Origin: Lentisphaerae bacterium GWF2_49_21
GTDB lineage: Bacteria > Verrucomicrobiota > Lentisphaeria > Victivallales > GWF2-50-93
NCBI GenBank assembly: GCA_001804805.1
Contig: MHBH01000053.1
Location: 1 to 64,000, forward strand
DNA length: 64,000 nt
Direction of reading: 5' to 3'
This document shows, piece by piece, positions 48,893 through 56,868 of this stretch. The position numbers and the translations under genes were made by a program. A model generated the notes under the pieces. The model saw only the letters and a program-made list of their open reading frames with translations, was not told where the DNA came from and searched no databases. Within the stretch, counting starts at the first letter, position 1. Every line of letters begins with the position of its first letter.

Positions 48893-49049
48893 GGTTGTTG
48901 CGGGAATATACCCGTTGGAGTACAAGCTTCAGCTTGTCTTGAATTTGTTGGTAGTAGCGCAATTAATTGCGCGTTCCTGAAAATGAATAACGGCGTATAA
49001 ATTCGCCTACTACAAACAAAAATACGCAAGCTGAAGCTTGTACTCCAAC
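48893..49049. repeat. GTTGGAGT-family element with a nested second element
   Basis: Outer termini GTTGGAGTACAAGC and GCTTGTACTCCAAC. Inside lies another inverted pair (GTAGTAGCGCAATTAATTGC against GCCTACTAC). The 5-prime extension matches the copy at 46962. Confidence 0.75.
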
Positions 49050-49106
49050 TAAATAAAACCAACTCGTAAGCGGAATTCCGCATAATAATAAGTTGTCAGT
49101 AAAACG

Positions 49107-49553
49107 ATGAATGATAAAACAAGAGAATCTTTGTCTAATCTCAAATCCAAATATCCAATAGATATTTTGGAGGAAGGGAAGATAATTAAATTTAAAATCA
49201 AAGGAATAGATGAGATATTCCGGGCATCTGATTCAGGGAATGAAGTTATTATATCGACCGATAAGTGGCATGAGCATTTTGGTGAAGGCAATAGCTATCA
49301 AGACATTGTCCTGTTTTTTGACGATTTGTTTTCAGGACGTATAGCAGTTGTTATTAAGTATCGTGGCTCTATGGCTGTTGCTCATTCAATCCAAAAATTT
49401 GATAAAGATGGAAAAGTAGAAATGATTATTTCATGGTCTGGAAATATTATCTCTCCATTTTGGCGTAAAAAATCATATAAAAAATTGGATTATATATTCA
49501 ATAGCCAACAATTGGCTTCAGGCAACGGGATTACCGCCGTATCAGATTCGTAA
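49107..49553 (+). CDS. Hypothetical AT-rich orphan
   Basis: A 148-residue cytoplasmic protein, clearly more AT-rich and differently coded than its GC-richer neighbours. No known domain is recognised. It is rich in aromatic and charged residues (KWHEHFGEGNSYQDIVLFFDDL, FWRKKSYKKLDYIF). There is no ribosome site before the ATG. A repeat element lies 57 bases upstream, and a convergent glycosidase gene 14 bases downstream. These signs suggest acquisition by transfer. Confidence 0.6.
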   Translation: MNDKTRESLSNLKSKYPIDILEEGKIIKFKIKGIDEIFRASDSGNEVIISTDKWHEHFGEGNSYQDIVLFFDDLFSGRIAVVIKYRGSMAVAHSIQKFDKDGKVEMIISWSGNIISPFWRKKSYKKLDYIFNSQQLASGNGITAVSDS

Positions 49554-49567
49554 CATTACTCATCCTA

Positions 49568-51541
49568 TCACCTTCCCATATCCACACTCACGAATACTAC
49601 CGCCCTGGCGGGCAGTTCTAGCGTGACCGTGTTATCTCGCACGGTCGTTGGAAGAGGCTTTGGCTCATTGGTGCTGGCGTCGTAGGCCAGGCTGTCGAGT
49701 GACGGCTGTGAGAGCATCAATGCAGTTGCTGCGCCTGCATTGAGCTTCAATGTTGCTGATACTGCTTTGTCCACTGATGCATTCACCAGCACCACGCTCA
49801 CCGACTTCTTATCGGCGCTGATGGTTGCGAGGCTCGCAATATTAGCAGGCGCTGAGCCTTTCATTCCCAGCACGTCACTGCCGATCTGGCTGTTCCACAG
49901 ACGGTAGAACATATAGTTGATCGACCGCTTGCCCGGTTGCGCAGGATAGAGGATGCCGTAGCCGGGATATGCTGGATTGCCAAGAAGTTCCCAGCCGCTG
50001 GCGCCCTCCAATGGATTGTCCTGGACGTACCCGATCATGCGGACGGCACGATGCAGGATTGACACGATGTTGCGGTTGCGTTCGTTGACTTCAGGTTCCT
50101 TGTCACCGGGACATGCGCCATACAATGCCCATTCGCTGTCGAGGATCGTTACGGCACGGTCCGGGTTGTACGCCGCCAGCAGGGCCTTGAGGGTTTCAAC
50201 ACGTTCCATTATCGTCTTATTGGTTTCAATGACAATCGTCTCCAGCGGCTTGTTGAGATCGACACCGGCATAGAAGTGCGGACAGACAAAATCGTAGCTG
50301 CCGGCGGCAATGCGGAGCAGATAGTTGCCCCAGCGCAGGGACTGGTCTGAAATGCTCAGTCCAATGCGCGCATCAGGCTGGACACCGCGCACCGCCTTGG
50401 CGACTTCCGCCACATGTTTTGCGTATTCATCTGGCGTGGCATACGCCATCCCGGCTTTCGATCCCCAAAGCGCCGGTCCGTAGATTTCGTTACCGACTTC
50501 CCAGTGACGGAATCCATAATTCTTTTCCACGCTGCGCTTAACTGCCCGCTCCCAGATCTCAGGAGGCAGCGACTTGGAGGCGTTCTCCGTTTCCAGTTCC
50601 AGGATCACATGCGCTGTTGGAATACCGGTCTTCTGGCACAATTCCGCCACGCGATCAATTGACTCCTCCACAGACCAGGGGCCGTCCCCTACTCCATAGA
50701 AGCGGGTCATCGGCAGACGCAGTTCGCGGATCGCTCCGGCAGTCTCCTCAGTCATCACATATTTTCCTTTCTTGTCGAATGGATAACCGGAGTGGCCGTC
50801 GAGACGATGAAAGGACATCCCTCCGATGAGAAGATTTACCGGCTTAATGACGCGTTCCGTATAGATTATGACGTCAAGTTTTTCACCAACGGCAAGCATT
50901 GGTTCGGCTGGTTTTTTCTTCAGTGTCGACGGATCAATCAATTGCACCGTACCGGCCGGATTGGGTGATTCGTCGATTGTGATGTCGTCGACCCACATGG
51001 TCTGGGCAGTGTCGGCGTCCGACGTGGCTTTGAAGGTCAGGAGGATGTAGCATGCCTCGCCGGCGAAGAAATCGAGTCCTTCGCGGATGGTGAAGCTGTA
51101 TTTCTTCCAGTCGGTGGCGAGAGGGATCTCCCAGGAACCTGGGGACGGTGCGTCAAGATAAGTTTTCAGGCTTTGATATGCGGTAAGACCGAAGCGGCCT
51201 GCGCCGTCATGCTCGCCTCGTACGAAAAAGGAAAATGTATACGCCATGCCGCGTTTGGGCTGCAGGGCTCGGGAGGGATCCGTGACGATGTACCCCTGCG
51301 TTCCTTTCGGGTGGACGATGCGGAAGCTGGCCTGGCCGCCGTGGGGACGGTCAGTATCACGCGTATAGTTTGATGCGATCTTCCATTTCTGGTCTCCCCA
51401 CATGGTCCAGCCCGGAGGTGGTGTTGCAGGAGAGACCTGTTCGAAATCGCCATTGAATACGGGGACATTCCCGGCGAATGCGTGGAAGACAGATGACATG
51501 AGCATCGCCGTAAGAATACTGACAGTAATTTTATTTTTCAT
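49568..51541 (-). CDS. Secreted arabinofuranosidase-like enzyme with binding module
   Basis: A 657-residue exported enzyme. Signal peptide about 1-24, then a CBM4/9-like beta-sandwich (about 26-190, VFNGDFEQVSPATPPPGW), then a GH-A TIM barrel related to GH51 arabinofuranosidases, and a C-terminal beta domain. The acid/base is E352 in HWEVGNEIYG, and the nucleophile E470 in TILDSEWALYG. The start at 51541 gives a proper signal peptide, whereas an ATG ten codons earlier does not. No good ribosome site is seen for either. The enzyme differs strongly from the one at 6721, so the two probably act on different linkages. Confidence 0.8.
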   Translation of the reverse strand: MKNKITVSILTAMLMSSVFHAFAGNVPVFNGDFEQVSPATPPPGWTMWGDQKWKIASNYTRDTDRPHGGQASFRIVHPKGTQGYIVTDPSRALQPKRGMAYTFSFFVRGEHDGAGRFGLTAYQSLKTYLDAPSPGSWEIPLATDWKKYSFTIREGLDFFAGEACYILLTFKATSDADTAQTMWVDDITIDESPNPAGTVQLIDPSTLKKKPAEPMLAVGEKLDVIIYTERVIKPVNLLIGGMSFHRLDGHSGYPFDKKGKYVMTEETAGAIRELRLPMTRFYGVGDGPWSVEESIDRVAELCQKTGIPTAHVILELETENASKSLPPEIWERAVKRSVEKNYGFRHWEVGNEIYGPALWGSKAGMAYATPDEYAKHVAEVAKAVRGVQPDARIGLSISDQSLRWGNYLLRIAAGSYDFVCPHFYAGVDLNKPLETIVIETNKTIMERVETLKALLAAYNPDRAVTILDSEWALYGACPGDKEPEVNERNRNIVSILHRAVRMIGYVQDNPLEGASGWELLGNPAYPGYGILYPAQPGKRSINYMFYRLWNSQIGSDVLGMKGSAPANIASLATISADKKSVSVVLVNASVDKAVSATLKLNAGAATALMLSQPSLDSLAYDASTNEPKPLPTTVRDNTVTLELPARAVVFVSVDMGR

Positions 51542-51641
51542 ACCGGCAGAAGATAACCGGAGGCGGAGCATAAATCAAGAGCAACAACCTTTTAGCTCAA
51601 GTTACTCCCACTTCCTCCTGTTTATTGCTCCTGCTTGGTTA

Positions 51642-51670
51642 TTGACAAGTCCACAACTCAGTGTTATTCT
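51642..51670 (+). promoter_or_regulatory. Sigma-70-type promoter for the gene at 51697
   Basis: TTGACA (51642-51647), a 17-base spacer and TATTCT (51665-51670). A start would lie near 51677, 20 bases ahead of the ATG, with GGGGGA as ribosome site. Confidence 0.65.
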
Positions 51671-51696
51671 GAAAAACAAATAAAAACGGGGGACCT

Positions 51697-52377
51697 ATGA
51701 CAAAGTCATTATTTATAATTCTTTCAATTCTTTGTACTCTTGGGATATCTGTGTTCTCGGAGGATAGCCCGGTCACAGTATATAACAATATGAAGTTCAC
51801 AGCGGCACAGCTTGAAAAGGCCAGAGATCTTGCCCAAAAAGCATATCCGGCAAAGATCATATCTGTACGAGTAGGGCAACTGGTACATCCAGGAGGACCG
51901 TACGGGTTCCAATTTAGGTTTGAGGACGAATCTACCGGATTAAATTCAATAAAAAGATACATAGATGTCAAAGTTGATTATGAAGAAAAGGTTATCAATG
52001 ATCCAAAAGACAACAAGAAAGTAATTGAGAGGATAGTCCTCGACAGCAAGTTCGATCTGGGAAAAGTAAGATACTTTGTATATAAGATCTTTGTTCTGAA
52101 AAAGGCAACTCTTCAACTTGAGGTTCCGAACACCCTGTCCTACTCGACAGTGGAAGAACTCTTGAAATCCATAGGAGAAGGCACCTACAAGAAAGCTGCG
52201 GATTTCGACTCCAGCCGAAATGATAAAATTGATCTCTCTTCAATAATTGATATAATCCATAATCCCAAGGAAAAGACAATCGATGTCTATATGAAAGACA
52301 ACTTGTTCTATACGTTTAAAGTCAATGATGACAATTTCGAACTTATACGGACAGGAAAATATGAACGCGTATCCTGA
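51697..52377 (+). CDS. Secreted protein of unknown function
   Basis: A 226-residue exported protein with a signal peptide (about 1-20, MTKSLFIILSILCTLGISVF). The mature part is beta-rich and lysine-rich (RYIDVKVDYEEKVINDPKDNK, LELVRTGKYERV-type ending). It does not resemble a family I know. A promoter and ribosome site precede it, so it is likely expressed on its own. It is AT-richer than the glycosidase genes. Confidence 0.7.
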   Translation: MTKSLFIILSILCTLGISVFSEDSPVTVYNNMKFTAAQLEKARDLAQKAYPAKIISVRVGQLVHPGGPYGFQFRFEDESTGLNSIKRYIDVKVDYEEKVINDPKDNKKVIERIVLDSKFDLGKVRYFVYKIFVLKKATLQLEVPNTLSYSTVEELLKSIGEGTYKKAADFDSSRNDKIDLSSIIDIIHNPKEKTIDVYMKDNLFYTFKVNDDNFELIRTGKYERVS

Positions 52378-52401
52378 ACAGGAAATTGAATGCCTTGCTC
52401 C

Positions 52402-52434
52402 TTGACATTGACAAGGTTTCACCTAATCTATAAT
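52402..52434 (+). promoter_or_regulatory. Promoter candidate for the coiled-coil gene
   Basis: Two overlapping TTGACA boxes (52402-52407, 52408-52413) and two possible -10 boxes, TAATCT (52424-52429) and TATAAT (52429-52434). The pair 52402/52424 has a 16-base spacer. Confidence 0.55.
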
Positions 52435-52502
52435 TTTATTTTTATAATTTCACAAGAATCCAGTTTTAGAGATCCATGCAATTTGTCAGGGGGAGAAATA
52501 GC

Positions 52503-54116
52503 ATGAAATACTTTTTACTTTTGCTGGCCGTTTTATTTTCGTCCATTTCATTTCCCCTGATGTCCCAGGATGCCACGGAGAAGGATGATGCTGTCCGCGC
52601 GCTCTGGATGAAAGGATTCGATACCTTCGAGAAGGCCGAAACCACCGAGAAGGCCGATGACAGGAAAATCGCCCTCCCCCTATATCAGGATTCTCTCATC
52701 TGCTTCCAGAAGGTCAAGGCACAGTACCCCAAATGGAACAGCGACCTGGTCGATTACAGGATCAAGATATGCGACATGAAGATTAAAGAACTGCAGGCCA
52801 ATCCTGCTCCCACTTCAGCCTCAAAGGTCCCAGCAGCAACTCCGATGGAGAAAAAACAGTCCAATGTCAAGCCCGGCTTTTCGGAAGAACAGCTGAGAAA
52901 TCTCCAGGACAAGCTCGAAAAGGCTGTCTCCGAGAATGAAGTGTTGCGCAAGAAGCTCAAGGAGATGTCCGACAATCAAATGCCTGGTGAACTTGCAAAA
53001 CAGCTCCAGTCCGACAACGAAAAGATGAAGAAGGAAATCACCGCTCTCGCCGCAGACATGGAGAAGGAGTCCCTCGAACGTGCGAAGATACTCCAGGAAA
53101 AGAAGGAGATAAGCGGAAAGCTCGAAAAGGTCGAATCAGTTCTGGCAGGCACAAAGAACGAGAACAGCAAAATATCCGCAGAAATTGATGGGATGAAGAA
53201 AAAAGTCGTCGAAGTCGATGCCTCGGCCACCACATACCAGAAGGACATCTCGGACCTTTCGGCTGACAACAAGTCCCTAAAGAACGTGGTCAATTCGCTT
53301 GCGGACAGCCTCGACAAGGTCAGGAAGGAGAAGGTGGACAGCGAGAGGCAGCTCGCATCGCTCAGGAATGATCTTGGCGCAAAGGCGAAGGATCTCGAGT
53401 CCAGGACCAAGGAGCTTGAATCCATATCGAATGATCTCTCCGCCAAAAATGAGATCGCAAGAAAATATGAGGAACTCGTAAAAGGCAACGCAGACATCGG
53501 AATAATGCTCGATGAACTAGCGAACTTGTACACTTATCAGGCTGTAAACAACGAGGAACTCACCGTCGAAATCGGAAAAAGGGACGAACAGATGAAGAAG
53601 AAGGACGAGGAAATGATTATCGTCGCAAGGAACGCCGCTACAAAGGAAAAGAAGGCATATGAATCCGTCATTGGCGGAATATCACTGCCGCCTGGAGCAA
53701 AGAGCGTGCCTGAGTTCCTAGATGTCTATGCCGACGGCAAGGAATGGCAGTCTGTAAGGGAGACTGTTGCAGAAGCTGAAAAGTTTTCAGCGGATGAACA
53801 ATCTGATGAAGCCGCCAGGAAATGGAGGGATGCCGCACTTCTCCTTGGTATCCTGGCTGAAAAGCTGCCTGTCATCATGGAGATCAGCTCGGAACTGAAA
53901 GGGGCTGAATTAAAGATGGCTGAAATCAAAATAAACGGCAAGCTGATGAAACAGAAGACTCCTGCAATATTCACGTTCGAGGCTGGGACTAAATATAAAA
54001 TTGAAGTCCAGTATGCCGGCGGGGACGGCGTGAAATATATTAGCGAATCGGAAACCTTTATCCCTGAAAGCAACAAGCATGGGAAACGCATATTCCTCTT
54101 GAACCAAATGCATTGA
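52503..54116 (+). CDS. Secreted coiled-coil protein with PEGA-like end
   Basis: A 537-residue exported protein. Signal peptide at about 1-19, then a short TPR-like segment (IALPLYQDSLICFQKVKAQYPKW). A long coiled coil runs roughly from 105 to 390 (heptad-like LRNLQDKLEKAVSENEVLRKKLKEM). A helical part follows, then a PEGA-like beta domain at the C-terminus (AEIKINGKLMKQKTPAIFTFEAGTKYKIEVQY). The start at 52503 is supported by GGGGGAG seven bases upstream. It probably forms an elongated periplasmic or surface structure. Function unknown. Confidence 0.7.
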   Translation: MKYFLLLLAVLFSSISFPLMSQDATEKDDAVRALWMKGFDTFEKAETTEKADDRKIALPLYQDSLICFQKVKAQYPKWNSDLVDYRIKICDMKIKELQANPAPTSASKVPAATPMEKKQSNVKPGFSEEQLRNLQDKLEKAVSENEVLRKKLKEMSDNQMPGELAKQLQSDNEKMKKEITALAADMEKESLERAKILQEKKEISGKLEKVESVLAGTKNENSKISAEIDGMKKKVVEVDASATTYQKDISDLSADNKSLKNVVNSLADSLDKVRKEKVDSERQLASLRNDLGAKAKDLESRTKELESISNDLSAKNEIARKYEELVKGNADIGIMLDELANLYTYQAVNNEELTVEIGKRDEQMKKKDEEMIIVARNAATKEKKAYESVIGGISLPPGAKSVPEFLDVYADGKEWQSVRETVAEAEKFSADEQSDEAARKWRDAALLLGILAEKLPVIMEISSELKGAELKMAEIKINGKLMKQKTPAIFTFEAGTKYKIEVQYAGGDGVKYISESETFIPESNKHGKRIFLLNQMH

Positions 54117-54162
54117 AAGGGCGGACACTCTTGCACTCTAAATTAATAAATCAGGAGCAAAT

Positions 54163-54768
54163 ATGAATCTATTTAAATCTCTTCTATTATCAAACTTCCT
54201 TTTATTTATTTTAGCGCCGGTCTCATCTGGAGATGAGAAGGATTATAACTTTGATTTTAGCGGGAACTTCAAATTTGAAGCCACCATTGATTCCTCCAAA
54301 ATAAAAGGAATGCTGAAGATTGACAATACTGAAAAGAAGGGCTTCGACATAAAGGTTGTTGCTTCTTCTGATATTGAAAGATCATATTCTATAACATCTG
54401 GAGATAATAAGTTCAATTTATTGACTAAAGCGGAGCAGGACAAACTGGACTTTACTGTAAATTTAATATTTGATGCACTTGTTCCTGTTTCAGGAAGTAT
54501 CAGCGGAGAAACTGAAATGACACCTATGAATGGAGGTTATATTCCGCCGGTTAAATTCATTACATCCACCGAAAATGATCTACTCCATATAAAAGTTGAA
54601 AGCAAGACTATGATGTCAAAATCATTATTAAAGAAAGACATCACCTTTATAAAATCCGATAATACTTACATTTTAAACAAGGTGTTAATAGAAATGGACA
54701 ATTCCAACTCCAAATATATGAAGTTCCTCAAGATTTCCATTAAAATGGAAAAAGAGATAAATAAATGA
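54163..54768 (+). CDS. Secreted AT-rich protein of unknown function
   Basis: A 201-residue exported protein with a signal peptide (about 1-22). The mature part is beta-rich with repeated FNLLTKAEQDKLDFTVNLIFD-type strands, like an outer-membrane-associated lipid- or polymer-binding sandwich, but no family is recognised. AGGAGC four bases before the ATG supports the start. It follows the coiled-coil gene by 46 bases and is likely co-transcribed. Confidence 0.65.
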   Translation: MNLFKSLLLSNFLLFILAPVSSGDEKDYNFDFSGNFKFEATIDSSKIKGMLKIDNTEKKGFDIKVVASSDIERSYSITSGDNKFNLLTKAEQDKLDFTVNLIFDALVPVSGSISGETEMTPMNGGYIPPVKFITSTENDLLHIKVESKTMMSKSLLKKDITFIKSDNTYILNKVLIEMDNSNSKYMKFLKISIKMEKEINK

Positions 54769-54817
54769 ACATGTCGTATATCATCGAATTAATACGATCC
54801 ACTTTGGAGAACAACTC

Positions 54818-55429
54818 ATGAAAATTTATGTCATAGGCGACAGCATATCGATACAGTACGGGCCATATCTCAAGAAATATCTCAGCGGAGTCATCGAGTA
54901 TTCGCGCAAGGAGGGTGAAGAGGAGGCCTTGCTCAACCTTGACAAGCCGATCGGCGCGAACGGCGGTGATTCGTCGATGGTGCTTACATTCCTGAAGGCA
55001 AAATCAAAGTCGGGTGGAATTGACGCCGACCTTCTCCTCCTTAACTGCGGGCTTCACGACATCAAGACTGATCCTAAGACTGGAAAGAAACAGGTGCCTC
55101 TCGAAGAATACAAGAAGAACTTGAAGGAGATCGTCTCCGTCGTATCGAAGATGAAGCCAAAACTTGTCTGGATCAGAACGACTCCATGCGACGAGAAGGT
55201 ACACAACAGCCGTCCGAAAATGGAGTTCCACAGGTTCTCCGCCGACTGCATGGCGTATAACGATGCTGCCGACAGGATCATGGAGGAATCAGGGGTTGCT
55301 GTCATCGACCTTTACACGTTCACGGCAAACCTCGGTGACAGTCCATACTGCGACCATGTGCACTTCCATGAGCATATCCGGGAAAAGCAGGCATCGTTCA
55401 TCGCCGGCTGGCTGGGCGGAAGGACTTAA
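54818..55429 (+). CDS. SGNH/GDSL-type hydrolase
   Basis: A 203-residue esterase-type hydrolase without a signal peptide. Block I is VIGDSISIQYG (nucleophile S9), block II GANGG, block III LNCGLHDIK, and block V CDHVHFHEH with the catalytic Asp/His pair. All four blocks are intact. It probably removes acyl groups from sugars in the cytoplasm. It follows a secreted-protein gene by 49 bases and precedes the LacI regulator region. Confidence 0.87.
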   Translation: MKIYVIGDSISIQYGPYLKKYLSGVIEYSRKEGEEEALLNLDKPIGANGGDSSMVLTFLKAKSKSGGIDADLLLLNCGLHDIKTDPKTGKKQVPLEEYKKNLKEIVSVVSKMKPKLVWIRTTPCDEKVHNSRPKMEFHRFSADCMAYNDAADRIMEESGVAVIDLYTFTANLGDSPYCDHVHFHEHIREKQASFIAGWLGGRT

Positions 55430-55431
55430 CA

Positions 55432-55470
55432 TTTTCTCGCACTAAGCCACCGAGGCACAAAGATAATTAG
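55432..55470. repeat. CACAAAG-family single arm
   Basis: TTTTCTCGCACTAAGCCACC followed by GAGGCACAAAGATAATTAGG, one arm of the family at 9503, 62545 and 63391. It lies directly after the SGNH hydrolase stop. Confidence 0.5.
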
Positions 55471-55489
55471 GATTTCCCTGAATTTCCCC

Positions 55490-55517
55490 TTGACAAGCCG
55501 TCCTGCGCCTGTAGAGT
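55490..55517 (+). promoter_or_regulatory. Sigma-70-type promoter of the LacI gene
   Basis: TTGACA (55490-55495), a 16-base spacer and TAGAGT (55512-55517). Transcription would start near 55524, inside the operator palindrome. Confidence 0.7.
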
Positions 55518-55519
55518 TA

Positions 55520-55535
55520 GAGCAAACGTTTGCTC
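55520..55535. promoter_or_regulatory. LacI-type operator palindrome
   Basis: GAGCAAACGTTTGCTC is a perfect 16-base palindrome centred on AAACGTTT, the kind of site bound by LacI/GalR regulators. It begins three bases after the -10 box and would block initiation, so the LacI gene at 55695 probably represses itself. Confidence 0.8.
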
Positions 55536-55584
55536 ATATATGGTTTTGACAGACTGGAATTTATATAATAAAACATAGTAAAGT

Positions 55585-55652
55585 TGACAGGATAACGGGA
55601 TTTACAGGCTGAAATGAATTCAATAAAATCATGAAAATCCTGTAATCCTGTC
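55585..55652. repeat. ACAGGATTACAGG inverted repeat
   Basis: Left arm GACAGGATAACGGGATTTAC, right arm GAAAATCCTGTAATCCTGTC, with GAATTCAATAAAATC between them. A full copy is at 61559-61626, and one arm at 60219-60250. Confidence 0.7.
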
Positions 55653-55694
55653 TAAAATATTCTGATTTCTCATGTAAAAGACTAGGGTGTGAAA

Positions 55695-56723
55695 ATGGCC
55701 GCAACATTGAAGGAAATAAGCAGGATCTCAGGGGTCGCCATATCAACTGTCTCCAGGGTCCTCAACAAGCAGCCGCAGCGCGTCAGTCCCGAAACCTACG
55801 AGAAGATCATCTCCACCGCAGACAAGCTCAGATACTCGCCGAACCTCGCCGCAAGATCTCTCGTTAAAGGCAGAAGCGACTCCATCGGCGTGTTCATACC
55901 ATATTTTTCCGACGTCATCTTCTCCCAATACATGGATTTCATCACGGCAAAACTCAAGGAGCACGGGCTGAACGTCTCTCCCTTCTGCGGAAGATTCGAG
56001 GATGAAACCGTATCAAGGTGCCTCAACAGGCAGCTCGACGGGCTCATATGCATGTACTACAACGATAAGATTGAAGGCACATATTCAAAATTGAAGAGGT
56101 CGGGATTTCCGATCGTCTTCCGTGCCGTCGATATCAGCCCTGATGATCTCAAGTTCGACTCGGTGGGCATCGACATCTCCTCCGGCTACAAGATCCTCTG
56201 CCAGCATCTCTATGACCAAGGGTGCAGGAAAATCGGAATCATCGGCGGAGAGATCTCCGTGCAGATCAGGAACAACAGCTGTTCCGGAACCTCCCTCGAA
56301 TTCCTGAAAACCGTCAGCGAACTCGGGCTTGACTTCGGTCCGGACTCGGGGATTCCCTGCGAGAACAACTCCGAGGCCGCCTATGCCAAAATTAAAAATA
56401 TACTTGAGAAGGATGCCAGGACCTTCGACGCAATAATTGTGCAGTCGAACAACAAGCTGCCCGGTGTCTTGAAGGCCGTCAGGGATGCAGGCCTGAAGAT
56501 CCCGACCGATATCGCAATAGCATCGATCAGCGATTCGGACATTACGAGATTCGCAAATCCGCCGGTGACGGTCTGGGAACAGCCGATAGAAAAGATCTCT
56601 TATGCACTCGCGGACCTGATGGCTTCAAGATTGAAAAAGGAGAACCGGGCGCAAAGAAATTCTATAAGGAAAATAACATTCAATTCATCGCTGATCATAA
56701 GGGAGAGCACGATTCGGACTTAG
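55695..56723 (+). CDS. LacI-family transcriptional regulator
   Basis: A 342-residue LacI/GalR regulator. Helix-turn-helix TLKEISRISGVAISTVSRVLN with the hinge following, and a sugar-binding core (GVFIPYFSDVIFSQY, GYKILCQHLYDQGCRKIGIIGG, IAIASISDSDITRFANPPVT). The ATG at 55695 has AGGG seven bases upstream, and the GTG at 55689 has no room for a site. An operator overlaps its promoter. Downstream beta-propeller, acetylesterase and oxidoreductase genes on the same strand are candidate targets, though repeats lie between them. Confidence 0.9.
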   Translation: MAATLKEISRISGVAISTVSRVLNKQPQRVSPETYEKIISTADKLRYSPNLAARSLVKGRSDSIGVFIPYFSDVIFSQYMDFITAKLKEHGLNVSPFCGRFEDETVSRCLNRQLDGLICMYYNDKIEGTYSKLKRSGFPIVFRAVDISPDDLKFDSVGIDISSGYKILCQHLYDQGCRKIGIIGGEISVQIRNNSCSGTSLEFLKTVSELGLDFGPDSGIPCENNSEAAYAKIKNILEKDARTFDAIIVQSNNKLPGVLKAVRDAGLKIPTDIAIASISDSDITRFANPPVTVWEQPIEKISYALADLMASRLKKENRAQRNSIRKITFNSSLIIRESTIRT

Positions 56724-56730
56724 TATGACT

Positions 56731-56845
56731 TGAATATCCAATAACGAACAAGGAATGTCCAATGACGATGTTAAATGCAAAATAAATAATAGAATCATTT
56801 CCGCTGGACGTTGGAAATTCCTTGTTGGATATTGGAAATTGGAAT
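56731..56845. repeat. AATATCC inverted repeat
   Basis: Left arm TTGAATATCCAATAACGAAC, followed by AAGGAATGTCCAA. The right arm reads TTGGAAATTCCTTGTTGG and then ATATTGGAAATT. It lies eight bases after the LacI stop and 24 before the next gene. A related half-copy is at the DUF58 stop (416-449). Confidence 0.7.
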
Positions 56846-56868
56846 TAAAAAAGTAAGGATAATTGCAA

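Noticed and set aside
46962-49049. Possible CRISPR array from repeated short sequences
   Set aside because: The repeats are inverted, of different families, irregularly spaced, and lack equal-length spacers or cas genes.
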